Assembly (NCBI GenBank): GCA_037013495.1
Contig: CM072811.1
Span: 38,517,452-38,581,451, forward strand
Direction of reading: 5' to 3'
Source: Hippophae tibetana
Lineage: Eukaryota; Streptophyta; Magnoliopsida; Rosales; Elaeagnaceae
Length of the DNA stretch: 64,000 nucleotides
The notes beneath the pieces were generated by a model. It searched no databases. It was not told where the DNA came from and saw only the letters and a list, made by a program, of their open reading frames with translations. The position numbers and the translations under genes were made by a program. Below, piece by piece: positions 24,601 to 36,977 of this stretch (the stretch's first letter is position 1; each line of letters starts with the position of its first letter).

Positions 24601-27600
24601 TTAAAAATATTTCATTAATTAATTATAAATATATTTTAATAAAAATAAATTATACACTTAACTAAATAAAAGTATTCACTACTTAACCCGAATGTGATCA
24701 ATGCGCGCCTATATATCACAAATAGATGAGAAGTTGCATTAATACATTAAATGCCACTAAAAAATTAAAAATTAATTCAATTTTTTAATCAGTTTAACAA
24801 ATCCCAACTATAACGGCCGAGTTATAAAACTTTTATAATATATAACACCGTAATAAGGCAGAAATGACATCTACACGTGGCAGTAAGTAAATAAAATCAA
24901 CAAATAAATCAAAATTAGTGTTATTTTTAGTATAATAATAATGATTATCATATTAAAATTTATTTTTAAAATAAATAATTTCTTGTAACTAATATTTAAA
25001 GATAAAACAAACAAATTCCTTATATTAATTTAAAGGGTTTATTTATTTCATTAGAAAAAGAAATACACCATTTGATTTTTTATTAATATTTTAAATAAAA
25101 TAATATATTTAATATTTTATTTTATTGATAAATATAAGAATGATAAAAAAATAATTTTTTATATTTTAATTTATTATAAAAATATTAAATAAATAGTTAA
25201 TTTTTATCATAAAATTATTAAAATATTAAATTAATAATAACATTTATGTTTTTTATACCTTTTATAAAATATAAAAAAATAACTATTATTTTAATAATTT
25301 AATAAATTAATCAATGTAAATCTCTTAATATAACATATTATTGCGATAACTTATCTTAATATTATTATTCTTAAGAATATCAATTTCTTACATCAATTAG
25401 TGGAAGAGAATAGAATCCCGAATATTACTTTATTTTAAGACGGACTTGTACATAAATTAAGTACCCTTCCTCTTAGGGTAAATCTCATACCTTAAACTCT
25501 TTTCATAAACTTATATTCTATTTCTGGTAACCTCAGCCAACTTCCATCAACACCCTCCGACCTCGTGACTTTGGACTTTGCAACCGGCTATGACCTGTTT
25601 CGCCAATTAAAATAGCATATTCCTTTAATAGCTGTATCCAACTAATTTTTGACAGACCTATATATAAATGACACGTAATATTTATTGTTTTCTACTGCCC
25701 AATTATTTGGTAATATGATTTTTTTTATCGACTATAACACGCAATAATTTTTTTTAAATATATTTAAAGATAAAAAAAATAAAATTATCTCACAATAAAA
25801 TTGGTTCACTTTTTACGCGATTCCAAAATTAGTTCCTTATTTTACATAAAAACTTCAAAATGACCTTAAAATTTTCTTGTAAACGCACAAATTTAAACTT
25901 ATGCATTAAATTACATTTGATCATAGATCATATATTTGTGAGTCGTGAATGCTTGTGTAAGGGAATACATAGATTTATATTTATATTCATTATGATATAT
26001 CATATATTAAAATAATTTTAAAAATAATAAAATTATTCATTTTTTAAAAACATTTGTGACCAATAATCATTAAGGATAATTATAAGCATTTAATATTTTA
26101 CTTACAATTTTATATAATAATAATAATATTTAATTATAATTAACTATAAAAATATAATAAATAATTTATATATTATTATTATATTAATTAATAACATAGA
26201 CAAATCAATCCAATGGATCTTAGTTATATCTATTATAAAAATTTAATTTTTAATTATTTTTTATTTTTATTTAATAGTTTTATTAATTTTGTAATTATTA
26301 TTGTTTATTGTTAAAATAATTTGTAAAAATAATATCTCAATTGAAAAAAATGATAAATAAAAAATTAAAAAATTAATTATTTGTCAATTTTTTTTACTTT
26401 TTAAAAACAAAATATTAAATTATTATAAAAATAATAAAAATATTATATTACTTCTTTTGATTGTATAAAATCTTTTCTATTAGTAATATATTCATTTTTT
26501 TAAATAAATAAGATAATATTATTAGAATAATAATTTTTGTTATTGCATTAATAATTTATTATATTCCTACAATGTAATGACACATTTGTTGGTTAAAATT
26601 ACATCCCAAAAATATATAATTAAAATAATTATTAATAATTTATTAGTATAACAATAGCAGCATAAAATTATTACAATGCTGCCCAATAAAAAAAACAGAA
26701 ATCATAATAAGTACCACCACTGTTTAACATGTAATTATAACGAACGGTGGATCCATAACTTTATTTATTTATTTTTATGGGGGTTGATTTGTTTAATTTT
26801 TTATATGATATTTACTGGTTGAAATATATACAACTAATTAATAATTGACGGGCTTATTTTATTTTACCAGCGATAGTGGAGGAATTTGGGATACCTGATG
26901 ATCGATGCTGATGATGTAGGCCAAAATTTACTTTTATATTTTTCTTCCAAAAACAAACCAAGCTTTATCTCAGGGTAGCCATCCCGGGCCGCCCACTAAT
27001 TTGAACTAGTTTAAAGTTACGGAGGAAAGAAATGTGTAATGTTATATAATTAAAAATATAAAATAATAAAATAATAAAATAATTATAAGTTCTATTACTA
27101 ATAAAGGATCGATTAAATTATTATATAAATTGATATATACATGTGATATAAAAACATTAAAAAACCATCTCATTAGTTATTAATTAAACTAAGAAAAACA
27201 CATAAAATTTATATTTGATTAATAGTAATAAAAATAATAATTAGAATGATTTAAAATATTTATAGATTTGATTTAAATGTTAATCTAGAATGTAATGTAA
27301 AATATTCTAATAATATCAAGAATGTTCATTCATCTAGTATTTTCCCATAATACACTAAAATGTTATATTTTTATCGCACATTTATATAATCATTATTATA
27401 TATTTTTTATTTTATCTCATTTAAAAATAAAAAAAATTATTTTCTAATTTTACTTTATCTATAATTATATAAATTTTATTTTTATATTTTACATTATTTT
27501 TATTCCATTATTTTAATATTAAAAAATAATATTATTTTCGTTAAATTCAATTCTTATAACTATTCTCATTTTTAATATATTTTTATTCTACAAATTTACC

Positions 27601-27938
27601 AAAGTGTATTCTAAGTGTGTCCAAAACTTTTCAATTACATATATAAATAATGGTATGTAAATACTAGTATGTAAATATTAGGTACGAGAGCAAGTGCAAG
27701 GCACGTTCTCCATTTAATACTATAATTTAATTAACAATTATATTAATATAAATATTTTTATTATTATAATAATACAAATATGTATTATATTTTTATAAAT
27801 GATTATATTTATTGTTGATATTATTTGATAAATTTGTTATCAATAACTATTAGAATAAGAATCTAAATTATTACAATAACTCTAACTATTTAGTTCAAAA
27901 ATAATTTTATAATATTTTTTTCTACTTGTAATTAAATA
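24601..27938. other. AT-rich intergenic DNA, no gene seen
   Basis: Long AT-rich stretch with homopolymers and short TAA-type repeats (for example around 27055-27090). Less AT-rich islands at about 25500-25600 and 26880-27000 show no recognisable protein. No element ends were found. Confidence 0.6.
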
Positions 27939-29206
27939 TGAAAGAATCCTACACTTGGTATACAATTATGACAAGAAGATACTAAGTCCCCGTGATTCAG
28001 ACCAATCTCACAAAGAACATAAACGTGTAGTTAAATAAAGCAATAAAGATAAATACTTAGAGAAAAAGAAAATAATCTTAGATAAACAATTTAATTATCA
28101 ACTAACATGACATAGTAGAATATAGATACAGAAACAAAGAACATAATATACAAGTAGCAATAAAGAAAGAAAGTCTTTCCAATAAAATCTTGATTATATT
28201 ACTCATGCATGCGATCATACAAACACACATATTAATAACATCATAGGTTGTTTATGTTAACCACTCAACAATAAACAATTTACTATATATGCAAATCTAT
28301 AGTTTATAACCTAAAAATGATATTAGCAAATATCTCTCACAATTGGATTACCATATTCAACTGATCTTAACCAGTCTCCATCTGCTTTCTACATAGTAAC
28401 TACAATCCAACCCTAAATCTAGCTATCCTCTAGAGCCCTACCATCACGTGATATGATACAATCACCGATGATCAATACTTATGAATCCTAAGGTAATGAC
28501 AATCATATGCGCATGTACTTAAATGCATTCTATGTCTTGGTTGTTTATTTAGATTTTAATTAACTCAACGTAAAAATAATTTTTGTAAAACACTTGGTTG
28601 AATCACCAATATTGAAACAACTTATGGTATTGATGATATATAATTTAGAAAACAAAATTCAAATTGAAAATCCAAAGTTTTCAAATTGCAAGAGTTTCTC
28701 TACTTTTTTTAATTGATCTTGAAAATACAAAATGATAAGGTGTTTAGAGAAAACTCTTGGGCTACCAAGCACCATACTGACCATATCAAGGAGCCCTTCC
28801 TAACCATATAAACAAGGGTAATAATCACCACGAGATCCATCTCATTAACCACTTCACCTACCACGATGGTGAACACCTTGGTAAAGACCTCAACAAGCAT
28901 TTAAAAAATTGGTTTTTGTTGGAAAAAATTGCTAAGTAGTTTTTCATAAATACTAACAAACTAACACAAAACAAATCAAGCATAAACACAAGCTAACACA
29001 TGCAAATTATATATTCCCAACACTTCGGTAGTGTGTGTAACATGCAAACATATAGAGTATTTTAACTATGTGAATGTATGCAATACTAAATCGAAAGTAA
29101 TTGACCATATATAGAGAAAGACAAAATACTAAGTGGAAGAACATAGATTATATGTTTTGTACATAAGAATACCAACAAATACACTATAGGAATTACAAGA
29201 CTTACA
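27939..29206 (-). repeat. 3' LTR of copia element
   Basis: About 1.27 kb, opening TGAAAGAATCC and ending ...GACTTACA, with the polypurine tract directly after it. The first and last parts resemble the LTRs of the element at 1725-9481. Unlike those it has no partner LTR inside this window. Confidence 0.7.
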
Positions 29207-29220
29207 ATCTTCCTATTTGT
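29207..29220 (-). other. Polypurine tract
   Basis: On the - strand ACAAATAGGAAGAT, immediately internal to the LTR end. It is weaker than the tract at 3493 but at the same relative position and in similar flanking sequence. Confidence 0.5.
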
Positions 29221-30129
29221 CTTTCCGTGGATAAACACTACACAAGACACAACATCAATACACAATACATTTATGCAAGATGGCATGGAGTTTATTCCGA
29301 CAAACAAACTTTGACACATAACATATACACCTCCAAAAAAACTACTCCAAGTGCATCTGTCTTATTATGCTATATCCATCTTGATGAATCAACACATCAA
29401 TCTTAATGCATACTCCATGTTGCCTACTTAGACTCCAGATCCACATAAACTTACAATTTCTAGCTACACTTGTATTCTACTCCATAAAACAACAAATACC
29501 CTTGAACATATCATGTAAACTTACATGTAATCTAACCAAATACTATCGTGTTATCTCTGCATAGGTATACAATGATAGGTTAAGTGCAATAAAACAAGTA
29601 ATAGGGAGACAAACAATATAGTACAATTCCCCTAACTTTATGCTACATTTTCTTTATGTATATGCAAGACATGAAAACAAGATACAGTGTAAACCTATAC
29701 TCATATCCCATGCAACAAACCATGCATCAATCACCAAGGTTTGCAAACAAACTTCTCCCACTTTTTGACAAAGAAATTCAAAGGTACACTACTACAAAAT
29801 AGAGAGAAGACATACATAAATGTAATAATCTTAGTCACTCATGCATTCAACAGAGATAAATTAATGTAAAAATCACAATACTATGCAATACAAGCATACA
29901 CATTATAACATGAACACAAACATGCTAAACATGAAAACACAAACATGCTAAACATGAACATATACAATGGTAAACGATAAAGAACAACACTGAAAATAAA
30001 CTCAAACACTCAACACGCCCAACTATTCAGGAAACTACACAACCTAAAGAATATGCACACTATAATCTCAAGGAGAAATGCATACACCAACAACCTTCCT
30101 CAAAGACTCAAATATGATAGAATATAATG
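29221..30129 (-). other. 3' non-coding region between copia pol and LTR
   Basis: About 0.9 kb with no supportable coding sequence. Its part nearest the LTR resembles the matching part of the element at 1725-9481. A short duplication with AACATGCTAAACATGAA lies at about 29925-29960. Confidence 0.55.
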
Positions 30130-32920
30130 GTTTAATAATATAATTAGCTTGCTAATGATCAATGTTGATATGTTACAACAACAAAGCATTCAAATCCACT
30201 AAATCTCTAATGAAATGGTTTCGTATGTCAATGTGTTTGGTTCTTGAACGTTGGACAAGGTTTTTTGAAATGTAGATGGCACTAGTGTTGTTATAAAGCA
30301 AGACTAGATCCTTTATCATGATATCATAGTCATTATATAGGAGTTAAGAGTAATACAACCCAATTGTTATATATTCTACCTTAGTCGTAGAAAGAGACAC
30401 ATAACTTTACTTCCTAATGTGCCAAAAAATCTAAGAATTCCCTAAAAAGAAGCACCAACTTGAAGTGCTCTTTCTATCATCATTGCATCCTACCCAGTCA
30501 GGATTAGAATACCCAAATAATTCAACTGTTATATCACGAGAATACTATGTCCTAAACTCAGATGTCTAACTGACATACTTGATGATCCTTTTCATTGTAA
30601 CAATGTGAGACTCTTTAGGACAAAGTTGAAACCTTGCATAAACACTAACACTGAAAGATATATCTGGATGACTAGCAGTCAAGTACAAAAGATTGCTAAT
30701 CATACTCTTATATAAAGTTTGCTCAATCTCTTTTCCTAAGGGATTTAATGAAGTTTAATTGAAGTACCCATCAAAGTGTGAGCTGGTTTATCTTTATCTA
30801 GGCCAAATTTCTTAACAAGTTACTTGGCATACTTGGCTTGGGAGAGAAATATTTCATCTTTCAACTATTTAACTTGAAAATTCTCCAACCAAACTCATCT
30901 CGAACTCATTTTGAATAGTCAAAGCAAAGTCTTGAGCAAGATCATCATCTATAGTCATGTTACCTCTACCTCTTAGGAATCCATCATTGAGAAGAAGTTT
31001 CTTATGTGTTCATACCAAGCATGAGGAGCTTGCTTCAAGCCATACTTGACTTTCCTTAACTACATTACACGATTAGGAAAATACGAATCTTTAAAACCTT
31101 TAGGTTACTCAGCATAAACTTCTTTGTTAATTACACTATTAAGGTATAAGCTTTTCACATCCATCTGATACAATTTAAACCAAAAGTAACATACGAACCC
31201 AATTAGAAGTCTAATCAACTCATGACGAGTACTTGGAGGAAAAGCATCTTCAAAATCAATTTCCTCAATTTGAGTATAACCCTAGGCTACCAACCTTGAC
31301 TTGTTTCTAGTGATCACACCATTTTCATACTTATTATCCATGTATAAACACCTAGTACCATTTATATACTTATCTTTTGAACTAGGAACAAAATACTTGA
31401 CATCATTCCTTTGGAACTAATACAGCTCTTCTTGCATGGAATTGACTCAGTGTACATCTTATAAGGCTTTCTTAACATTTTTAGGAATGATGGTAGAAGT
31501 ATAGCACATATGGTTTGGTGTTTCTCGAGTTTGATGCCTTGTCCTTAAACCTCCCTCAACATCACCAATAATGTTTTTTTTGATAAAATGAGCACTCATT
31601 ACCCATTTAGGGATCTATTGATGTCTCTAGTGCTATAATGATGTGTTTAAACATATCATTATCCTCTGACTTAATCATCATTATAGCACTAGAGTCATCA
31701 AAAATCATATTTATAGACTCCATCACAACTTAATTTCTTAAACTAAAGACCCTATAAGCTCGATTATTACTAAAATACCCTAGGAAGATACCAAGTTCAC
31801 TCATTGATTTGAACATGTCTAGACTCTCTCTATCAATGAGAATGTAACAAGTGCTTCCAAATACTCTTAGATGTTTGACATTAGGCTTCTTCTTGAGAAA
31901 AAAGTTCATACAAAGACTATGGGTTACAAAGTCTTAAGAAACATCACTTTAATGTATAGCAAGTAGTATTCATAGCTTCTGCCCCAAAATGTCTAGCCAA
32001 ATTCTTGTTAACTAATATGATTCTAGCCATTTCTTGAACAACTATGTTCATCCTCTCAGGAATTCTATTCTATTGAGGATCACAAAAGGAATTAAAATCT
32101 AAATTCTCAAATTTCTTGCAATGATAACTTCTAAGTTTGATAATGCTACCAATGGATTCGTTTTTCTCATTCAAAAGTATTACATATAAGGATTTGAAGT
32201 ATTAAAATTCCTCTTATTTTTCTCGAAGAAACATTACCCAAGTATATCTTGAGAAATCATCCATCATGACTATAATGTATTTCCTTTTACCAATGCTAGC
32301 AGTGCATATTGGTTCCAACGAGTTCATATAAAGTAACATCAGAGGCTTATTTATGGAAATATGTTGGCTCTTCTTATGCTGACTTTTACTTTGCTTGCTC
32401 AATTGGCAACAACTACACTTATGATCAAGTTGAGAAGAGATCTTAGGAAGGCCTATAATAGTCTCTAACTTCAAGATTTTCTTCAACAACTTATAGTTAA
32501 CATAACCTAATATTTGATGATAAATCACTTCTATATTTAACTCGACTCTGTTACATAAAAGAAAGGGGGAGAGACAACACAGTAGCAATTTCCATCATAT
32601 CTGATTCCCTTAATAACAACATTCACTATCTTGCCATACACAATACACTCTTTATGTGTAAACTCAATAACCAAACACTTAACATTACAAATTTAACTTA
32701 TGTTGATAAAGTTAGCTTTAAGTCCATCCATAAAGAATACATCTTTGAGCACAAGGATCCCCAAAGCACAGATGATGCCTTTTTTACATATCTTAGCTTT
32801 GCTTTCATCACTAAAAATAATCTAGCCTTCATGAAATTTATCAAAATTGATAAAGAAGGCGCATATCGTCAAGAAAATCTAGGAGGTTTTGATTTTCCTA
32901 ACACGTGTAATGCGTAACAC
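30130..32920 (-). pseudogene. Copia pol relic (protease end, integrase, RT, RNase H)
   Basis: Read on the - strand from 32920 down. A protease tail and GAG-pre-integrase end in LGYVNYK and a C-x2-C motif. The integrase start DDFSRYTWVMFLREK lies near 32215-32260. The second integrase acid block reads SYHC where the family has SDHG, so that catalytic Asp is lost. After the integrase come an RT block with TRNKSRLVA near 31280 and YQMDVKSLYLN near 31150, then a deletion that removes the YVDD box between about 30930 and 30970. The RNase H part (WVGCNDDRKSTSSWCFFLGN, then TKHIDIRNHF) ends near 30150. Longest open frame 32214-32588. Non-functional. Confidence 0.85.
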
Positions 32921-34947
32921 CTTAAAAAATATTACTAATAGCTAAGACTAGAAAGTGCTTACCCTATTAGTTTTGTCTTACCTTTAAGTTTTTTACAATT
33001 TCCATTCTCGTAAGACTTAGGAGAATAAATACCCTTAGTCAGCTATATTTCAATTTCTATTCCTAGGATATTTTCTTCTGTAATTTAAATTTATTATTAT
33101 TAATAAAGGGAGCACTTAGGATATATATCTTTACCTATAATCATAAGTTTACACTTGGAAGATTTGATAGGACAAAAAACACATCTAATCAACAAGTAAG
33201 TTTGAGCTGACCTGACTTTAGAGCCCTTAGTGTCACAACGCTAGGCGCTAAGCACAATAAAATCCTCAATGCACTGCTAGGGTATGCATCCCTACTAAAC
33301 TAGTGAATAAAAAGTATTCCGATAGGTGAACTCTACGCCTCATGGCCTATATCACTAAACGATCCATAGAAGTTGAGGCATGTTAAGTTACAACAAGGAC
33401 ACACCCTAATTATAAGGTTTACAATCTAGACTAAAACTAACATGAATAACATCTTAACTTGTTCTAATAATTTATTCATCAATTATAGACCTTTAAAGGG
33501 GACTATGGCTTGAAAGCCAAGCCATTTTGGGACTAAGCAAAATAAAATCCTTAGTTCCCTAACAGGGTATGCACCTTTGCTAAAGCAATGATTAAGAAGC
33601 ATCCCAATAGGTTAGCTATGTGCTTTTAAGGTTAGGCCATCGAATATTCCACAATAGTTGGGCGTGTTAAGATACAAATTAGACATACCTTAACCATAGA
33701 TTTTACGGTCTAGACTACAACTAATGTTGAGAATAGCTTAATTGGGTTCCTAAAGCCCTTTAGTTGGCCATAGATCTTGAAAAAGGCCTATGGCTCAAAA
33801 CTCACATAATCTTAGGTCCAAGAATCATCTCAAGTTCATACACCACATTAAGAATGTGGACTCAAGATTGTAGTATTTTGGCAATTAGACTACAAATATC
33901 CAACAAAATAGTGATTGAACTTTTCCTAAGTTAAAAACTATCTTATGCTTGGATTACTTAAATAAATTCAGATACTTCAAGCATGGAGTTGATAGATTAA
34001 AGGGCTAAGCTAAGCAATACTTGAAACAATGATTCACCCTTAACTTAGAAAAATTTCAAGAAAACATGGCAAGTCATGAAAATAAAAATAAGGTAATGAG
34101 TACCCAAGTTAAAAGCCATCCAAACTTCAAATCATTAACTATCCAACTCAATGAATATAAGGGACAAAGATCAAACTGTCACTTGACCAAATAGGCCAAG
34201 ACCATAAATGGCCAAACAGGACCAGAAGTGGCCAACTAGGACCATAAAGTGACGATTAAAAAGTGTATGTTCCAAAAATATGGCAAGTTAGAAGTGTTAC
34301 TAGTTAGCTAAGATATGGCCAGTTAGGAAAGTGACTAGACAGATATGTGGTCGACTAGATAGGTCCGAGCTATAGGCCAAGTAATCATGCCTCATTCTTT
34401 GTGTACTTTAGGTCTAGGATACATGCTTCATTCTCTACCAATCATCTTCCTACACTTACATGTCAACTTAAAAGTCCACAATCTCACAAATAGATGGAAC
34501 AATTGCCAGGTTAAAAAATAATGCTACAAGTACAAGCAAAAGATAAAGTGTATAAAGTAATACAAGAACCAATGCAATAATGAAGGTATAATCATGCCTA
34601 GAAAGTCTGTACAAAAATTTAAGTCTGAGAATAAAAGTAAAGCCATTAAGTACACACTTTAATGGAAGGAACATAAGTCTAGACTAACATAAGACTAAAA
34701 GAAGTAAAGAACTACATGATACTAGTATTTATAACTAGTAGTATCATAAGTTACACTGAGTGTAGACTATCTCAATAGTGAGTGCTTGTAACTACACATG
34801 CATTGAGTGTAGACTCTTAGACATTTGCTTCATCTACTCCTTCTCATATGCCCAAGTAGCTTACTTTTCTAAAGAGAATATCTAACCAACTAACTTTTTT
34901 CTAGGCCATTGCCTAAGCCACTTCTACCTTAGTCTATATCTTCACAG
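32921..34947. other. Relic of unclear type left of solo LTR
   Basis: No domain recognised. From about 33170 the sequence is less AT-rich and holds a 2.3-copy 285-bp tandem repeat (listed separately), then repeats of the words GGCCAA and AGGACCA at about 34180-34260. It is continuous with 36978 onward once the later solo LTR and one copy of the CTACA duplication are removed, so it is the far end of the same relic. Confidence 0.45.
33247..33830. repeat. ~285-bp tandem repeat, 2.3 copies
   Basis: Units begin near 33247 and 33532. Shared blocks include CTAAGCAcAATAAAATCCT, AGGGTATGCA, GTGTTAAG-like and GTCTAGACTA at constant offset of about 285 bases. A third partial unit around 33768-33830 repeats the block ATAGAcCTTgAAaaGG...CTATGGCT. 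The units are diverged, so the duplication is old. Confidence 0.65.
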
Positions 34948-34952
34948 CTACA
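34948..34952. repeat. Target site duplication of solo LTR, left copy
   Basis: CTACA, repeated perfectly at 36973-36977 on the far side of the solo LTR. This is the clearest insertion footprint of the two solo LTRs. Confidence 0.9.
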
Positions 34953-35239
34953 TGATGAGTGCTCAAAAAGTACTAAAATAACCATGATTTTATGTACATT
35001 AATTGATTAAAAATATATATATTTATATGTTTTATCATACATTTATATAAATTTGTCTTTTTCGGAATCACGGGTATTCTTATTGTTTTTCAGGTATTTT
35101 GGCTTAAAAACGCAATTTAAAGACTAAAAGAGGAATACTTGAAGCAATACATCACAAATATATTAATAAATAAGTGGGAAAAGGTCAACAAACATGGAAA
35201 AATTGGACAAAATGGGTCAAAAAGGTCAAAAAGACGGAA

Positions 35240-35420
35240 ATTGCGCGCCGAAGCCCAGCCGCGCGTGCAGCCCAGCGCCCCAGCGCCCAGCCGCGCGCGC
35301 CCCAGCGCGTGGGCACTGTTCACGCGCACCAAGCTGCGCGCAGCGCCCAGCAGTAGTCCCTCCACGCGCCCAACGCGTTTTCGCCCCATTTTTCACGTGC
35401 AGCCGCCCCTGTGACGTCAT
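35240..35420 (+). repeat. GC-rich repeat block in LTR U3
   Basis: About 180 bases rich in CAGCGCCC, GCGCGC and ACGCGC words inside otherwise AT-rich DNA. The sister LTR has a GC-rich block in the same place but with a different repeat (gaTGGGCGtGCgaCGCGGg). Open frames here on both strands come from composition, not coding. Confidence 0.75.
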
Positions 35421-35520
35421 GCTGACGTCATTAATGACATCAACAATTCCAATACGCGTTTTTACATTTTTTAATATTTTTTTAACATTTTTTTACTCAT
35501 TTTTTCTCTCCATCCTCACC

Positions 35521-35528
35521 TATAAATA
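35521..35528 (+). promoter_or_regulatory. TATA box of solo LTR
   Basis: TATAAATA after the GC-rich block and before a CT-rich start region. It is conserved in sequence and place in the sister LTR (11242-11249). Confidence 0.65.
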
Positions 35529-36585
35529 CCCCCTTCCCTTCACTTCAAATCACACCTTCAAAACACACTTCTCTCTTCTTTCTTTCTCTCATTTCTTAGT
35601 TTTTGAGATTTTCTTAGTTTCTTTCTTAGTTTCTAAGCTTTTCTTAGTTTTTCTCTTAGTTTTTAGTTCAATTCTCTTAGTTGTAGAGTTCTTCTCTTTT
35701 TGAGAGGAACTTGTAATGTTTTTGTAATAATTTAGATTTTTGATTCAATAAATAGGAGTGCAAATTCCGCTTGGAGGTTTTCCAGCTACGGGAATAGCGT
35801 CGAAGTTCTGTAAGGATTTTATTTTCTTTACAGTTATTTTTATGCTTTACTCTTACATGTTATATTTAATTTGTCTGTGGTTAAATTTAACTATGCTGGC
35901 TGTTTAGTAAACATGATGTAATAACGACGTTGTTATGCTTGCGAAATATTAAATAGGTAAAAATCTTTAAAATGAATTGATTTTATTTTTATTCAAGATT
36001 TTATATTAAGAATGTTAGAGAGAAATATATTATTTTTCATTACAAACTTAAACCTGAAAATTAGATTTTAAGGTTTAGTTATCCGGTCTAATTTAGAGTA
36101 GTGCTCTTTTATTTGTTGGTACAATCGCCCGGTAGTTAGAGTGAAACTCTATTTCAAAAGTTTTTATAAGAATTATTATGTGAAAATGTATTGACAACAT
36201 GTTTTCAATAGTGGTTTTAAAACTTGAAAGTTAGTACTCGGATAATTAAATTCTTAAGTTTAATTTGGACACCTTGAATAAAGTTTAAACTGTCTAACCC
36301 CACCAAAGGTGGCATTTAAATGGTTCATTTTCAATCTCTTAGAAAAATGAATTAATTTAATTAAGCATATTAGTTATCAACCCCACCCATAAGTGTTAAT
36401 TGATTTGTTTAGTTAACAAAGAATATCTAACCCCACCAAAGGTGGTATTTATATAAAAAAGACAGAATCAATAAAATATCAATTTATATCTTTAATAACC
36501 TAGATAATATGAGCAAGCATAATTAACTTAGTTATTATATCCATAAATACTCCGCTAATATAAATGATAAAAATTTTCATGAATA

Positions 36586-36702
36586 TTTATTGAATCTGTA
36601 TATATGTTTATTTTTAGATAATTATTTATTGAATCTGTATATATGTTTATTTTTAGATAATTATTTATTGAATTTGTATCTATGTTTATTTTTATGTTAT
36701 TA
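36586..36702 (+). repeat. 39-bp tandem repeat, 3 copies
   Basis: Units at 36586, 36625 and 36664, each opening TTTATTGAATCTGTATAT or a close variant. The first two are identical as read. A degenerate further copy follows to about 36745. The sister LTR has only one comparable unit, which helps explain its shorter length. Confidence 0.85.
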
Positions 36703-36977
36703 GATTATATTTAATTAATCTGTATATATGTTTATTTTATGTTATTAGATTAGGAACACAAAAACCAAACTATCCTGACAGGATGTTTAGGATTTAATTT
36801 CGTTTTTAAAAGTTTGAATAATAAGTTAAAAACCACATACATTCCTTCCTTAGATCGACCTTGGGAGTATACTTATCATTTTCTTCGAAATGATTCGTGC
36901 ACTTGCGAGAGTTTTATAAATATTAAAACCAAAGTATTGGCAAGAATCGGCGATGCCGGTTTTCGCTCATCACTACA

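Larger units (their letters stand above)
27939..32920 (-). mobile_element. Ty1/copia retrotransposon, truncated (3' LTR plus pol)
   Basis: On the - strand: part of the protease, GAG-pre-integrase, integrase, RT and RNase H, a roughly 0.9-kb 3' non-coding stretch, a polypurine tract and the 3' LTR. The upstream part (gag and 5' LTR) is absent; unrelated sequence begins by about 33170. The long 3' non-coding stretch and the protein blocks resemble the SIRE group of plant copia elements (inference). The LTR and polypurine context match the non-autonomous element at 1725-9481, so this is a relative of its likely helper. Confidence 0.8.
34953..36972 (+). repeat. Solo LTR of a gypsy-type family with perfect target duplication
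   Basis: 2.02 kb, TGATGAGTGCTC...CGCTCATCA, flanked by CTACA on both sides. It is the same family as 9996-11900 in the opposite orientation. A GC-rich block (35240-35420), a TATA box (35521), a T/C-rich start of R, and three CCACC/GGTGG hairpins (36295-36445) can be seen. No primer site or internal region adjoins it, so it is a solo LTR left by recombination. The intact duplication suggests it is younger than the host relic it interrupts. Frames across the GC block of up to 169 codons are compositional. Confidence 0.92.

Noticed and set aside
35117..35703. Several overlapping frames up to 169 codons on both strands
   Set aside because: They lie in the GC-rich, repeat-rich U3 of a solo LTR. 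GC-rich sequence lacks stops in all frames, and the peptides are low-complexity Pro/Ala/Arg.
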